Source: Oxalobacteraceae bacterium (GTDB lineage Bacteria > Pseudomonadota > Gammaproteobacteria > Burkholderiales > Burkholderiaceae_D). Taken from it: a stretch of DNA of 64,000 nt. A model generated the notes under the pieces. It worked only from the letters and a program-made list of their open reading frames with translations, was not told the origin of the DNA and searched no databases. Shown here one piece after another: positions 9,917 through 18,698 of this stretch. Position 1 is the stretch's first letter; each line of letters begins with the position of its first letter. The translations under genes were made by a program, and so were the position numbers. The stretch is taken from contig JABTBR010000001.1 of assembly GCA_013284265.1 (NCBI GenBank), forward strand, positions 62,001 to 126,000, read 5' to 3'.

Positions 9917-10963
9917 ATGATCAAACGCTTGCTTGTCTTGTTGTTGCTGGCCGAAGCTGCCGCGGTGCTGTTGCTGGCCTGGGGCGCTAGCCAGTGGTGG
10001 CTGCTGGCCGGCTTGCCGGCGCTGGGTGTTGGCCTGGCTGTGCTGTTATTGCTGCGGCTGCTCATTACGGTGAATAATTTTCATCTGAGCTGGCGCAAGG
10101 GCAGCGCCACCCCGGCCGAACATGTGCTGGCGCCGCTGCCCTGGTTGCGCATGCTGCTGGGCGAATTCGCCGCGACCATGCTCACTTCTTCCTGGACCAT
10201 GCTGCGGCCGGTGGGCTGGCAGGTGCCGCCGGCCGGCCAGCATGGTCTGCGGCATGGCCAGCCGCATCGCCAGCCACATCGCCAGCCACATAGCCAGCCA
10301 CATCGCCAGCCACATAGCCAGCCGCAGGGCCGGCAGGCCGGCGCCGGCTTGCCGGTGCTGCTGGTGCATGGCTATGCCTGCAACGGCGGCTACTGGCGCC
10401 AGCTCAGTGCGCGTCTGCGCCAGGCCGGCATCAGCCACGCGGCGCTCGATCTGGAGCCGCCCGGCGGCGATATCGACGACTTTGCCGACCAGCTCGAACA
10501 GGCCGCCGCGCGGTTGTGCGCGGCCACCGGCAGCGTCCAATTGATCGTCGTCGGCCACAGCATGGGCGGGCTGGTGGCGCGCGCCTGGATGCGCCGCTAC
10601 GGCAGTGCGCGGGTGGCGCGCGTGATCACCCTGGGCACGCCCCACCACGGCACCGCGCTGGCCGGTTTTGGTCCCGGCCGCAACGCCGTGCAGATGCGCC
10701 ACCAGAGCGACTGGCTGGCCGCGCTGGCCGCCTCTGAGGCAAATTCGCAACGCGGCCTGATCACCTCGATCTATTCCCATCACGACAACATCGTCGCCCC
10801 CCAGGACTCCGGTTTCCTGCCTGGCGCCCGGAACATCGCGCTGGGCGCCATCGGCCACGTGGCGCTGGGCCGCCATGCTAGCGTTTTGCAACTGACGCTG
10901 GAGGAAATCGCCGCCGCGAATATGTCGGCGCGCGCTATGGACAGCGGCGCCGCCCTTGCCTAG
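9917..10963 (+). CDS. Membrane-anchored alpha/beta-hydrolase (lipase-like)
   Basis: 348 residues from the ATG at 9917 (a GTG at 9908 is an alternative). Two hydrophobic helices at the N-terminus (about 2-50) anchor it. The alpha/beta-hydrolase domain begins near LPVLLVHGYACNGGYW; the nucleophile elbow is VVGHSMGGLVARAW, followed by TLGTPHHGTALAG, an acidic stretch (SHHDNIVAPQDS) and a late His (GAIGHVALGRH). This pattern fits triacylglycerol lipases or esterases. Residues about 113-136 are six copies of H-x-Q-P encoded by a 12-nt tandem repeat between the membrane helices and the catalytic domain. It follows the GMC gene by 30 bp and may share its transcript. Confidence 0.85.
   Translation: MIKRLLVLLLLAEAAAVLLLAWGASQWWLLAGLPALGVGLAVLLLLRLLITVNNFHLSWRKGSATPAEHVLAPLPWLRMLLGEFAATMLTSSWTMLRPVGWQVPPAGQHGLRHGQPHRQPHRQPHSQPHRQPHSQPQGRQAGAGLPVLLVHGYACNGGYWRQLSARLRQAGISHAALDLEPPGGDIDDFADQLEQAAARLCAATGSVQLIVVGHSMGGLVARAWMRRYGSARVARVITLGTPHHGTALAGFGPGRNAVQMRHQSDWLAALAASEANSQRGLITSIYSHHDNIVAPQDSGFLPGARNIALGAIGHVALGRHASVLQLTLEEIAAANMSARAMDSGAALA
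10253..10324 (+). repeat. In-frame 12-nt tandem repeat in the lipase gene
   Basis: Six consecutive 12-nt units of the form CAT-(C/A/G)GC-CAG-CC(A/G), encoding HGQP, HRQP, HRQP, HSQP, HRQP and HSQP. The units are nearly identical, so copy number could change by slippage without breaking the frame. The repeat forms the linker between the membrane anchor and the hydrolase domain. Confidence 0.9.
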
Positions 10964-11143
10964 ACTAGATTGGAGCAAAGCAATATCGCATAACTATATG
11001 CAAGCGTCGTAAGCGGGTCACAGGTGACTTTTGGTGAGATTTTCGGTCCTCTGTTGCTGTATGGTTACTATGGTGTAGCGTAGCATCACACTTGTCTGCA
11101 TATCCGCCCGGTGCGCTTGCCGGGTCCTCTCCAAGGTTCGACG

Positions 11144-12625
11144 ATGGCAATCGATTTCGGCACCCTGATCCTCAATGAGACGCCCGACGCGGTCATCGTG
11201 ACAACGCCGGCGGGCGAGGTGGTCTGCTGGACGCAGGGCGCCGCGTCGGTGTTCGGCTACAGCAGCGAGGAAGCGCTGGGCCGCACCCTGTCCACCTTGA
11301 TCATGCCGCCCGGCCAGGCCGATGACGAGCGCGCGATCGTGCGCAAGACCCTGGAGCAGGGCTATGCGAACTACGAGACCATGCGCTGCGCCAAGGATGG
11401 CACGCTGGTGTATATCGACAGTTCCAGCAAGGCGGTGCGCGCGGCCGACGGCAGCATCAGCCATATCCTGTGGAGCAAGAAGGACGTTACCCATCTGAAG
11501 GTGCTGCGCGACGCCAAGCTGGTCGGTGCACGTTTCGGCACCCTGCTCGACTCGATGCCGGACGCGATCATCATGGCCAACCGCAGCGGCCGGGTGGTGC
11601 TGGCCAGCATGCAGGCCGAGGCCTTGTTCGGCTATGGCCACGACGAACTGCGCGGCAAGCCGCTCGAGCTGCTGATGCCGGAGCGCTTCCGCGATGGCCA
11701 CATGGCGCAGCGCAACGCCTATGTGGTCGAACCGCAGTTGCGCCCCATGGGCTCGGGGCGCGACCTGTACGGCCTGCGCAAGAACGGCGAGGAATTCCCG
11801 GTCGAGATCAGCCTGAGCCCGATCGCCACCGAGGAGGGCATACTGATCATGAGCGCAATCCGCGATATCAGCGAGCGCAAGCAGATCGAAATGACCCTGC
11901 ACGAAAATAATATCGAGCTGGCCGCGGCCAACCAGGCCAAGGACCGCTTCCTGGCCAGCATGTCGCATGAGTTGCGCACGCCGCTCAACGCGATCATCGG
12001 CTTTAGCGGTACTATGTTAATGAAGTTGCCCGGTCCGCTGACGGGCGAACAGGACCGCCAGCTGCGCACCATCCAGGGCAGCGCGCGCCATCTGCTGTCG
12101 CTGATCAATGATTTGCTGGACCTGACCAGTATCGATGCGGGCAAGGTCGAGCTGCGGTTCGAGCCGCTGCAATGCCGCGCACTGATCGAGGAAGTGCTCG
12201 CGCCCTTGTATTCCCAGGCCGAGCAGAAGGGGCTGACGCTGGCGTTCCGCAGCACGCCCCATGATATCGGCATCATGAGCGACCGGCGTGCGCTGCAGCA
12301 GATCCTGGTGAACCTGGTCAATAACGCGATAAAATTTACCGAGCAGGGCGAAGTGGCGGTGCGCCTGAGTACGGCGGTGATAGGCGGACGCGAAAGCCTG
12401 ACCATCAGCGTCAGCGATACCGGCGTGGGCATTGCGCGCGCCGATCAGGCGCGCCTGTTCCAGGCCTTCAGCCAGATTTCCAACGGCTCGACCCGCCAGT
12501 TCGAAGGCACCGGCCTGGGCTTGCATCTGAGTCAAAAGCTGGCCGCCATGCTCGATGGACAGATAGTATGTGACAGTCAATACGGCGTGGGGAGCAGTTT
12601 CACGCTGGCCTTGCCGCTGCAGTAA
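11144..12625 (+). CDS. PAS-PAS sensor histidine kinase
   Basis: 493 residues, no membrane segment. Two PAS domains: about 1-125 (NETPDAVIVTTPAGEVVCW, ending near DVTHLK) and about 135-255 (LLDSMPDAIIMANRSGRVV, ending at RDISERKQ). Then HisKA with FLASMSHELRTPLNAIIGF and HATPase_c (NLVNNAIKF, DTGVGI, FEGTGLGLHLSQKL). The ATG at 11144 follows AAGG; a start at 11111 would add only unrelated residues. No receiver domain is fused. The next gene, 62 bp downstream on the same strand, encodes a three-receiver c-di-GMP protein and is the likely phosphotransfer partner (inference from arrangement). Confidence 0.9.
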   Translation: MAIDFGTLILNETPDAVIVTTPAGEVVCWTQGAASVFGYSSEEALGRTLSTLIMPPGQADDERAIVRKTLEQGYANYETMRCAKDGTLVYIDSSSKAVRAADGSISHILWSKKDVTHLKVLRDAKLVGARFGTLLDSMPDAIIMANRSGRVVLASMQAEALFGYGHDELRGKPLELLMPERFRDGHMAQRNAYVVEPQLRPMGSGRDLYGLRKNGEEFPVEISLSPIATEEGILIMSAIRDISERKQIEMTLHENNIELAAANQAKDRFLASMSHELRTPLNAIIGFSGTMLMKLPGPLTGEQDRQLRTIQGSARHLLSLINDLLDLTSIDAGKVELRFEPLQCRALIEEVLAPLYSQAEQKGLTLAFRSTPHDIGIMSDRRALQQILVNLVNNAIKFTEQGEVAVRLSTAVIGGRESLTISVSDTGVGIARADQARLFQAFSQISNGSTRQFEGTGLGLHLSQKLAAMLDGQIVCDSQYGVGSSFTLALPLQ

Positions 12626-12687
12626 GCAGCGGAGACCCGTGCGGCGCTGCGGTGCTGCACAGTATGATGATCAACCTGGAGGCTAAT

Positions 12688-15600
12688 GTGCCTGCACGCA
12701 TTCTCATTATCGAAGACAACCCCACCAATATGGAGTTGATGGTGTACCTGTTGCGTGCCTTCGGCTATACGCCCTTGCAGGCGCGCGATGGCGAGGAGGG
12801 GGGGGCGGCGGCGCGGCGCGAATTGCCCGACCTGATCATTTGCGATGTGCATCTGCCCAAGCTCGATGGCTACGGCGTCGTCACCGCGCTCAAGGCCGAC
12901 GCGGCCCTGTGCCATATCCCCACGCTGGCCGTGACGGCGCTGGCCATGGTGGGCGACCGCGAGCGCCTGCTGGCGGCCGGTTTCGACGGCTATATCGGCA
13001 AACCCATCGAACCGGACACCTTTGTCACGCAAATCGAGTCTTTTTTACCGGGGACGCTGTCAACCCCGGACAAAAATGACATCGCCACCATCCTGATCGT
13101 CGACGATCACGTCCTGAACCGGGAATTTCTGATGACCCTGCTGGGCTATGGCGGGCATCGCCTGCTGGAAGCCTCGAACGGGGTCGAGGGCCTGAAGATG
13201 GTGCAGGCCGAGCGGCCCAACCTGGTCATCTCCGACATCCTGATGCCGAATATGGACGGCTATGAATTCGTCACCCGCATGCACGCCAACCCGGAAACGG
13301 CCGACGTGCCCATCATCTTCTACACCGCCACCTACCGCGAACGCGAAGCGATGGCCGTGGCCCAGGCCTGCGGCGTGCGCTGGGTGCTGCCCAAGCCGTC
13401 CGACCCCGACGTGATCCTGCGCACCGTGCACGAGGCCCTGGGCCTGGGCGGCGAATCGGACCAGATGCCGGCCTTCGCGCCCGAGCCGCCGTCGGAAGGG
13501 CGCTTCCGCGGCATCGACAACAAGGTCGCCGAATACCTCGGCGAACTCGAATCGAGCAGCGCCCTCATTACCCAGCTGGCCAACCATCCGCTGGGGGAAG
13601 ATCCGACCACGGAAAACCTGTCCCTGATGACCGAGCGGCTGTCGCGTTCGCTGTCCAGCCTGCAGGCGGTCAGCCTGCGCCTGACGGCGCTGATCGAACT
13701 GGGCATCGAACTGGGTGCCGAGCGCGATCCGCTGGCGCTGATCGAAATCGGCTGCCGCGTGGCGCAGAATATCTGCGTGTCCAAATATGCCTGCATCGGC
13801 GTGCTGGAAATGGGCGCCACCGAACTGAGCTACTTCGCCTCCTGCGGCGCCGGGCCGCAGGCCGGCCTGATCGCCGCCTCGCCGCGCGCCGGCATCCTGC
13901 GCAAGCTGCTGGAACAGCGCCAGCCCTCACGCATCAACGACCTCAACGGCGACCCGCAGGAAATCGGCCTGCCGGCCGGCCACCCGCCGGTGCATTCCTT
14001 CCTCGGCGTGCCGATCGCCTCGCGCGAACGCACCCATGGCTGGCTCTACCTGGTCGACAAGCTCGGTGCCGACGAGTTCTCCGAAGTCGACGAGCGCGTC
14101 GCCGCCACCGTGGCCGCGCAGATTTCGGTGGCCTACGAAAACCTGCTGCTGTACGAGGAAATCAAGCGCCACCACGCCCAGCTGACCGAGGACATGAATG
14201 CGCGCATCCGTCTCGACGAAGACTTGCGCCGCTTCCGGCTGGCGATGGACGCCACCGCCGACGCCATCTTCCTGGTCGACCGGGCCGGCATGTGCTTCGT
14301 CGACGTCAACGCCACCGCCTGCCGCATGCTCGGCTATGAGCGCGAGGATTTCCTGCAGGTGGGACCGAACAAGGTGGTCGGCGGCGATCTGTACCGCCTC
14401 GACGAACTGTATGACAAACTGCTGGCCGGCGACCAGAGCGGCGCCATGGCCGAGCTGGTCCTGCAGCGCAAGGACGGCAGCGCGCTGGCCGTGGAAGTGC
14501 AGCGCCGCACCCTGCGCTCGGGCAGCAACTGGATCCTGGTGGCGGTGGCGCGCGACATCACCGAACGCAAGGAAGCCGAGCAGCGCCTGCTCAAGCTGGC
14601 CCACTTCGACACGCTGACCGGCCTGCCCAACCGCAGCCAGTTCTACGATTCGCTGACCCATTCGCTGAGCCAGGCGGGCGAGCACAAATGGTCGCTGGCC
14701 GTGCTCTTCCTCGACGTCGACCGCTTCAAAAACGTCAACGACACCCTGGGCCACACCATCGGCGACGAACTGCTGCGCCAGTTCTCCAGCCGCCTGGTCG
14801 ACTGCCTGCGCGTGCGCGACACCATCGGCCGCTTCGGCGGCGACGAATTCGCCGCCATCCTGATGCTGCCCGAGGGCGCACAGAACGCCATCGCCGTGGT
14901 CGACAAGATCCGCGAAGTGATGCGCAAGCCCTTCGACCTGAAGGGGCATGAAGTGACCGTCACGGCCAGTATCGGCATCTCGGTGTTCCCCGACGACGGC
15001 AGCGATCCCGACGTGCTGATCCAGTACGCCGACACCGCCATGTACCGCGCCAAGGAAGCCGGGCGCGACGCCTTCCGCTTCTTCACGGCCGAGATGAACG
15101 CCCAGTCGCTGGCCAGGCTCGACCTGGAAAACGCGCTGCGGCGCGCCATCGACAATGAGGAATTCGTGCTGTTCTACCAGCCCAAGGTGCATATCGGCAC
15201 CGGCCGCGTCAGCGGCGCCGAAGCGCTGATCCGCTGGAAGCGGCCCGGCCACGGCATGGTGTCGCCGGCGCTGTTCATCCCCATCCTGGAAGAGACCGGC
15301 CTGATCGTGCGGGTCGGCAACTGGGTGCTGCAGGAAGCCTGCCGCAAGATCGCCGCCTGGGGTAAATCGAATATCGGCGCCGTGCACCTGTCGGTCAATG
15401 TGTCGGGCATCCAGTTCTTTGTCGGCGGCCTGGAAGAAGAGGTGATGAAGGCCATCAAGGACCACGGCATCGCACCCGAGCTGCTGGAACTGGAGCTGAC
15501 CGAAAGCTCGCTGATGTCGAACGCCGAGGAAACGATTACCGTGCTGCAGAACCTGAAGTCGCTCGGCATCCAGATTTCGATCGACGACTTCGGTACCGGT

Positions 15601-16320
15601 TACTCCAGCCTGGCGTATCTGAAGCGCTTCCCCATCGACAAGCTGAAGATCGACATGGCCTTCGTGCGCGAAGTGACCAGCAATCCCGACGACGCCGCCA
15701 TCGTGCTGGCCATCATCAATATGGCCCACAGCATGAAGCTCGAAACCATCGCCGAAGGGGTGGAGAAGGAGGCCCAACTGGCTTACCTGCGGCGCCATGG
15801 CTGCGACGAGATGCAGGGGTATTACTTCAGCCGTCCGCTGCCCGAGGATGAGTTCGAGCAGATGCTACGCGAAGGCAAATACCTGGCCGCCCCGGTGGAC
15901 GAGGCCAAGGTCGGCCAGCAGACCCTGCTGATCGTCGACGACGACGCCTTCATGCTCGATGTGCTGACCGATTTCCTGGCCCAGGACGGCTACCGCATCC
16001 TGACCGCGCAGACCGCGGCCGAAGGCTTCGACCTGCTGGCGCGGCACCGGGTGCAGGTGATCCTGTGCGACCAGTGCATGCCCTTGATGAGCGGCACCGA
16101 ATTCATGGAGCGGGTCAAGAACCTGGCGCCGGATACTTTCCGCATCATGCTGTCGGCCTATGCGGATCTGACCCCGATCATGGCCGCCATCAACCACGGC
16201 GCGATCGACCGCTTCTACACCAAGCCGTGGAAGGGCGCGGTACTGCGCGAAAATATCCGCGAAGGCTTCCGCATGCATGGGCAGTTGTATGGGGCGCTGG
16301 TGGCGGCGGATCCGGCCTGA
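12688..16320 (+). CDS. Triple-receiver GAF-PAS-GGDEF-EAL regulator
   Basis: 1210 residues. Order: receiver 1 (IIEDNPTNM, LIICDVHLPKLDG), receiver 2 (LIVDDHVLNREF, LVISDILMPNMDG), GAF (about 330-480), PAS (about 500-620), GGDEF with an intact RFGGDEFAAIL, EAL with intact AEALIRW, LELTES, DDFGTGYSS and AEGVEKE, and a third receiver (LIVDDDAFM, LCDQCMP, YTKPW). Both c-di-GMP domains look catalytically competent. The GTG at 12688 is chosen as start because GGAGG lies 5 bp before it; ATG codons at 12664 and 12667 lack such a site. The last 720 bp are duplicated at 17734-18453. It probably receives signals from the kinase upstream. Confidence 0.9.
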   Translation: MPARILIIEDNPTNMELMVYLLRAFGYTPLQARDGEEGGAAARRELPDLIICDVHLPKLDGYGVVTALKADAALCHIPTLAVTALAMVGDRERLLAAGFDGYIGKPIEPDTFVTQIESFLPGTLSTPDKNDIATILIVDDHVLNREFLMTLLGYGGHRLLEASNGVEGLKMVQAERPNLVISDILMPNMDGYEFVTRMHANPETADVPIIFYTATYREREAMAVAQACGVRWVLPKPSDPDVILRTVHEALGLGGESDQMPAFAPEPPSEGRFRGIDNKVAEYLGELESSSALITQLANHPLGEDPTTENLSLMTERLSRSLSSLQAVSLRLTALIELGIELGAERDPLALIEIGCRVAQNICVSKYACIGVLEMGATELSYFASCGAGPQAGLIAASPRAGILRKLLEQRQPSRINDLNGDPQEIGLPAGHPPVHSFLGVPIASRERTHGWLYLVDKLGADEFSEVDERVAATVAAQISVAYENLLLYEEIKRHHAQLTEDMNARIRLDEDLRRFRLAMDATADAIFLVDRAGMCFVDVNATACRMLGYEREDFLQVGPNKVVGGDLYRLDELYDKLLAGDQSGAMAELVLQRKDGSALAVEVQRRTLRSGSNWILVAVARDITERKEAEQRLLKLAHFDTLTGLPNRSQFYDSLTHSLSQAGEHKWSLAVLFLDVDRFKNVNDTLGHTIGDELLRQFSSRLVDCLRVRDTIGRFGGDEFAAILMLPEGAQNAIAVVDKIREVMRKPFDLKGHEVTVTASIGISVFPDDGSDPDVLIQYADTAMYRAKEAGRDAFRFFTAEMNAQSLARLDLENALRRAIDNEEFVLFYQPKVHIGTGRVSGAEALIRWKRPGHGMVSPALFIPILEETGLIVRVGNWVLQEACRKIAAWGKSNIGAVHLSVNVSGIQFFVGGLEEEVMKAIKDHGIAPELLELELTESSLMSNAEETITVLQNLKSLGIQISIDDFGTGYSSLAYLKRFPIDKLKIDMAFVREVTSNPDDAAIVLAIINMAHSMKLETIAEGVEKEAQLAYLRRHGCDEMQGYYFSRPLPEDEFEQMLREGKYLAAPVDEAKVGQQTLLIVDDDAFMLDVLTDFLAQDGYRILTAQTAAEGFDLLARHRVQVILCDQCMPLMSGTEFMERVKNLAPDTFRIMLSAYADLTPIMAAINHGAIDRFYTKPWKGAVLRENIREGFRMHGQLYGALVAADPA

Positions 16321-16338
16321 GGGAAGGCGGGCTCGGCT
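15601..16338 (+). repeat. Direct repeat, copy A (3' end of the giant c-di-GMP gene)
   Basis: This 738-bp stretch (second half of EAL, third receiver, stop codon and 18 bp beyond) recurs without any indel at 17734-18471, a constant offset of 2133 bp. I counted 23 base differences, all at synonymous positions of the coding part. Similarity ends abruptly on both sides. Confidence 0.92.
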
Positions 16339-16374
16339 CCCATTGGTAGGCGGGCGGCGCTTGTTCTTGCGCCA

Positions 16375-16475
16375 GCTTGTCTTGGCCGCACGACATTTTT
16401 CTTACGGAAGATGAGTGCGGCCGGGATTGCCTAAATATCGGCATCCGCCATATCCCACACTACCAAGTCAATTGG
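16375..16475 (-). pseudogene. Decayed C-terminal fragment of the gene family intact at 20661-21182
   Basis: Read on the minus strand this gives VVWDMADADI, a stop codon, then AIPAALIFRKKNVV. The intact protein at 20661-21182 reads PVWEMADADIHALPTGLLFRKKGVA at its C-terminus. The in-frame TAG and the absence of the first three quarters of the gene show it is a remnant. It lies just behind copy A of the direct repeat. A comparable fragment lies just behind copy B. Confidence 0.65.
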
Positions 16476-16577
16476 CCAACCGTGCCGTCACAATGATGGA
16501 AAACGATTCCCCAGACTCTGAACAAATGCGGCGCAGTTAGCTATTTGCTACAACGCTGAATAAAAAAATAGAAATGT

Positions 16578-17024
16578 ATGGCTGCCACCAAACGTTCGCA
16601 AAATAAGTGTAAGAAATGTGGGTACACCTGGTATCCAAGGGGGAAACACATTTCGTTGAAATGCCCATCTTGCGGCAGTTCTGAGGTGGGGTATGCTGGC
16701 ACTGGTATCGGCGTATTCGCCCTAATTGTGATTGCAGTGATGGTTTTCAATGCCAACAAAAAAGAAACGCCCACACAAGTTTTGTCAGCGTCGCCAGCTC
16801 CTGCCGAAGTGTCTGCTGTAGTGGGCCGTCAAGCCGTTCAGCTTGATTTGGTGTCTGAGCAGAAGGTCGCACCGATAGAGCGCGGCGATGCTCCTGTCTA
16901 CTCTGGGAAAGTTGATGATCATGTAGAAACGTCGCTAGCCACCAGTGAATGCGTAGTTGGCAATGAGGGCAAGCCGATAGAGTGCTCAACTGCTGATTGC
17001 GCCACTAGCACGTCTGGGCCGTAA
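16578..17024 (+). CDS. Zinc-ribbon membrane protein, unknown function
   Basis: 148 residues. The N-terminus holds a likely zinc ribbon (CKKCGYTWYPRG followed by CPSCGSSE, two Cys-x2-Cys pairs), then one transmembrane helix (GTGIGVFALIVIAVMVF) and an extracytoplasmic tail with three further Cys residues. This suggests a cytoplasmic zinc knuckle tethered to the inner membrane. No family is recognised. Base composition is visibly less GC-rich than the neighbouring signalling genes, and the gene sits between the two copies of the direct repeat, so it probably arrived with the accessory patch. The ATG at 16578 is used; an ATG at 16574 is in another frame. Confidence 0.6.
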   Translation: MAATKRSQNKCKKCGYTWYPRGKHISLKCPSCGSSEVGYAGTGIGVFALIVIAVMVFNANKKETPTQVLSASPAPAEVSAVVGRQAVQLDLVSEQKVAPIERGDAPVYSGKVDDHVETSLATSECVVGNEGKPIECSTADCATSTSGP

Positions 17025-17318
17025 AAGTGCGAGTTGAAACGCACGCCTCAAAACGAGCTGTACTGAATCCGGTAAGTGGAGCCAGTGGCGCCCGGGGCAG
17101 GGAACTTGGGCGCGGGAGCCAAGTCTGGTATTTTGACACAAGCGCGGCCGTACTATGGGGACATTGCGGTTCAGTTCGTGCCTGAATCTGCCCTAACTTC
17201 ACGTCAGCTTGACTGTGAGAAAGCACGAATCATTCGGATGAGCAAGATGCTATCCTGACCACAGTTGCCCGAGTATGGTCACAAGCGGCCAACTCCCAGA
17301 TTCAATCGAGAAAAGAAT

Positions 17319-17507
17319 ATGCAGATTGTTCATGAAGGTCGTGGCGGATATGTCGAGCTTGCAGGTCACCGGTTCAATATCGAGCACGTAGATGCTGGAC
17401 ACTTCTGTATCTCATTACCTCGCGGAGTACAGGTGGCGCCAGAACTCATGGACGCGCTCAAGGTTTTTGCAGCTGCTCAAGATCCATCGTGGTACGTGGA
17501 AGATTGA
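17319..17507 (+). CDS. Small hypothetical protein
   Basis: 62 residues from the ATG at 17319 (an in-frame start at 17265 would add 18 residues). The sequence, with YVELAGHRFNIEHV, FCISLPRGVQVAPELM and the ending DPSWYVED, looks like a small folded beta-rich protein, but I do not recognise a family. It has lower GC than its surroundings and lies between the two copies of the direct repeat. The 294 bp before it (17025-17318) and the 226 bp after it contain nothing else I can support. Confidence 0.45.
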   Translation: MQIVHEGRGGYVELAGHRFNIEHVDAGHFCISLPRGVQVAPELMDALKVFAAAQDPSWYVED

Positions 17508-17733
17508 CCTTCAGTAGGGTGCTTTGGTTGTCAAACTCCGGAAGTAATGGTCAGCAGCGGACCCTAAGGATCTGAATTAGGTAGGAAATATAAATGGCGA
17601 CGCCGCATAGGGCACCGAGGTCTGGTAAATGGACGCGGCCTGGACTTCGACGGTCCGTCTCCCTTGGTTGATAGATGAGGCCGTATCTGAATGGCAGATC
17701 TGCCGCTGTCGCCATCCCCATGCCGCCACCGCC

Positions 17734-18453
17734 TATTCCAGCCTGGCCTACCTGAAGCGTTTCCCGATCGACAAGCTGAAGATCGACATGGCCTTCGTGC
17801 GCGAAGTGACCAGCAATCCCGACGACGCCGCCATCGTGCTGGCCATCATCAATATGGCGCACAGCATGAAGCTTGAAACCATCGCCGAAGGGGTGGAGAA
17901 GGAGGCCCAACTGGCTTACCTGCGCCGCCATGGCTGCGACGAGATGCAGGGGTATTATTTCAGCCGTCCGCTGCCGGAAGACGAGTTTGAGCAAATGCTA
18001 CGCGAAGGCAAATACCTGGCGGCCCCGGTGGACGAGGCCAAGGTCGGCCAGCAGACCCTGCTGATCGTCGACGACGACGCCTTCATGCTCGATGTGCTGA
18101 CCGATTTCCTGGCCCAGGACGGCTACCGCATCCTGACCGCGCAGACCGCGGCCGAAGGTTTCGACCTGCTGGCGCGGCACCGGGTGCAGGTGATCCTGTG
18201 CGACCAGTGCATGCCCTTGATGAGCGGGACCGAGTTCATGGAACGGGTCAAGAACCTGGCGCCGGATACTTTCCGCATCATGTTGTCGGCCTATGCGGAT
18301 CTGACCCCGATCATGGCCGCCATCAACCACGGCGCGATCGACCGCTTCTACACCAAACCGTGGAAGGGCGCGGTACTGCGCGAAAATATCCGCGAGGGCT
18401 TCCGCATGCACGGGCAGTTGTATGGGGCGCTGGTGGCGGCGGATCCGGCCTGA
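17734..18453 (+). pseudogene. 5'-truncated second copy of the giant EAL-receiver gene end (direct repeat copy B)
   Basis: 239 residues identical to the last 239 of the 1210-residue protein, covering the second half of EAL and the whole third receiver. Nucleotide identity extends to 18471. The 23 base differences are all synonymous, including a CTG to TTG Leu change. Upstream of 17734 the frame stays open to 17629 but that sequence is unrelated, and the first half of EAL is missing, so as a c-di-GMP enzyme it is dead. The receiver (DDDAFM, LCDQCMP, YTKPW) would be complete if the ORF is translated. It may be a recombination scar rather than a gene. Confidence 0.85.
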
Positions 18454-18480
18454 GGGAAGGCGGGCTCGGCTGGTTTCGTA

Positions 18481-18570
18481 TCAGGTGGGAGTCCGCTTTG
18501 CCGTCAGCCTGTCCTCGGGCCGGGGCAGGGCGGCCTCAATCGGCATCCACCATATTCCACAGATGGCCAA
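18481..18570 (-). pseudogene. Second decayed fragment of the 20661-21182 gene family
   Basis: On the minus strand, LWNMVDAD in one frame corresponds to VWEMADAD of the intact protein, and DRLTAKRTPT with a stop in a shifted frame corresponds to its end GGLTAERALP with a stop. The DNA similarity in the last 30 bases is clearer than the protein similarity, as expected for a frameshifted remnant. It lies 10 bp behind copy B of the direct repeat, mirroring the remnant behind copy A. Confidence 0.5.
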
Positions 18571-18698
18571 GGTGCTGGCGATCGCCATCGGTGCCAGCGC
18601 TTAGTCCAGCGTGTCAGCCGGGCCGCCCAGCACCGGCGCCCAGCCACCGGCGCGACGAAAGGTTTGCTCCCATCCCGGATCGCAGGACAGACGCGCCA

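Noticed and set aside
10253..10324. Regular short repeats suggesting a CRISPR-like array
   Set aside because: Units are 12 nt, contiguous and in frame with the lipase; there are no spacers.
17076..17258. A 60-codon plus-strand ORF in the accessory patch
   Set aside because: No ribosome site, no recognisable sequence and it lies in a decayed stretch; the data do not support calling a gene.
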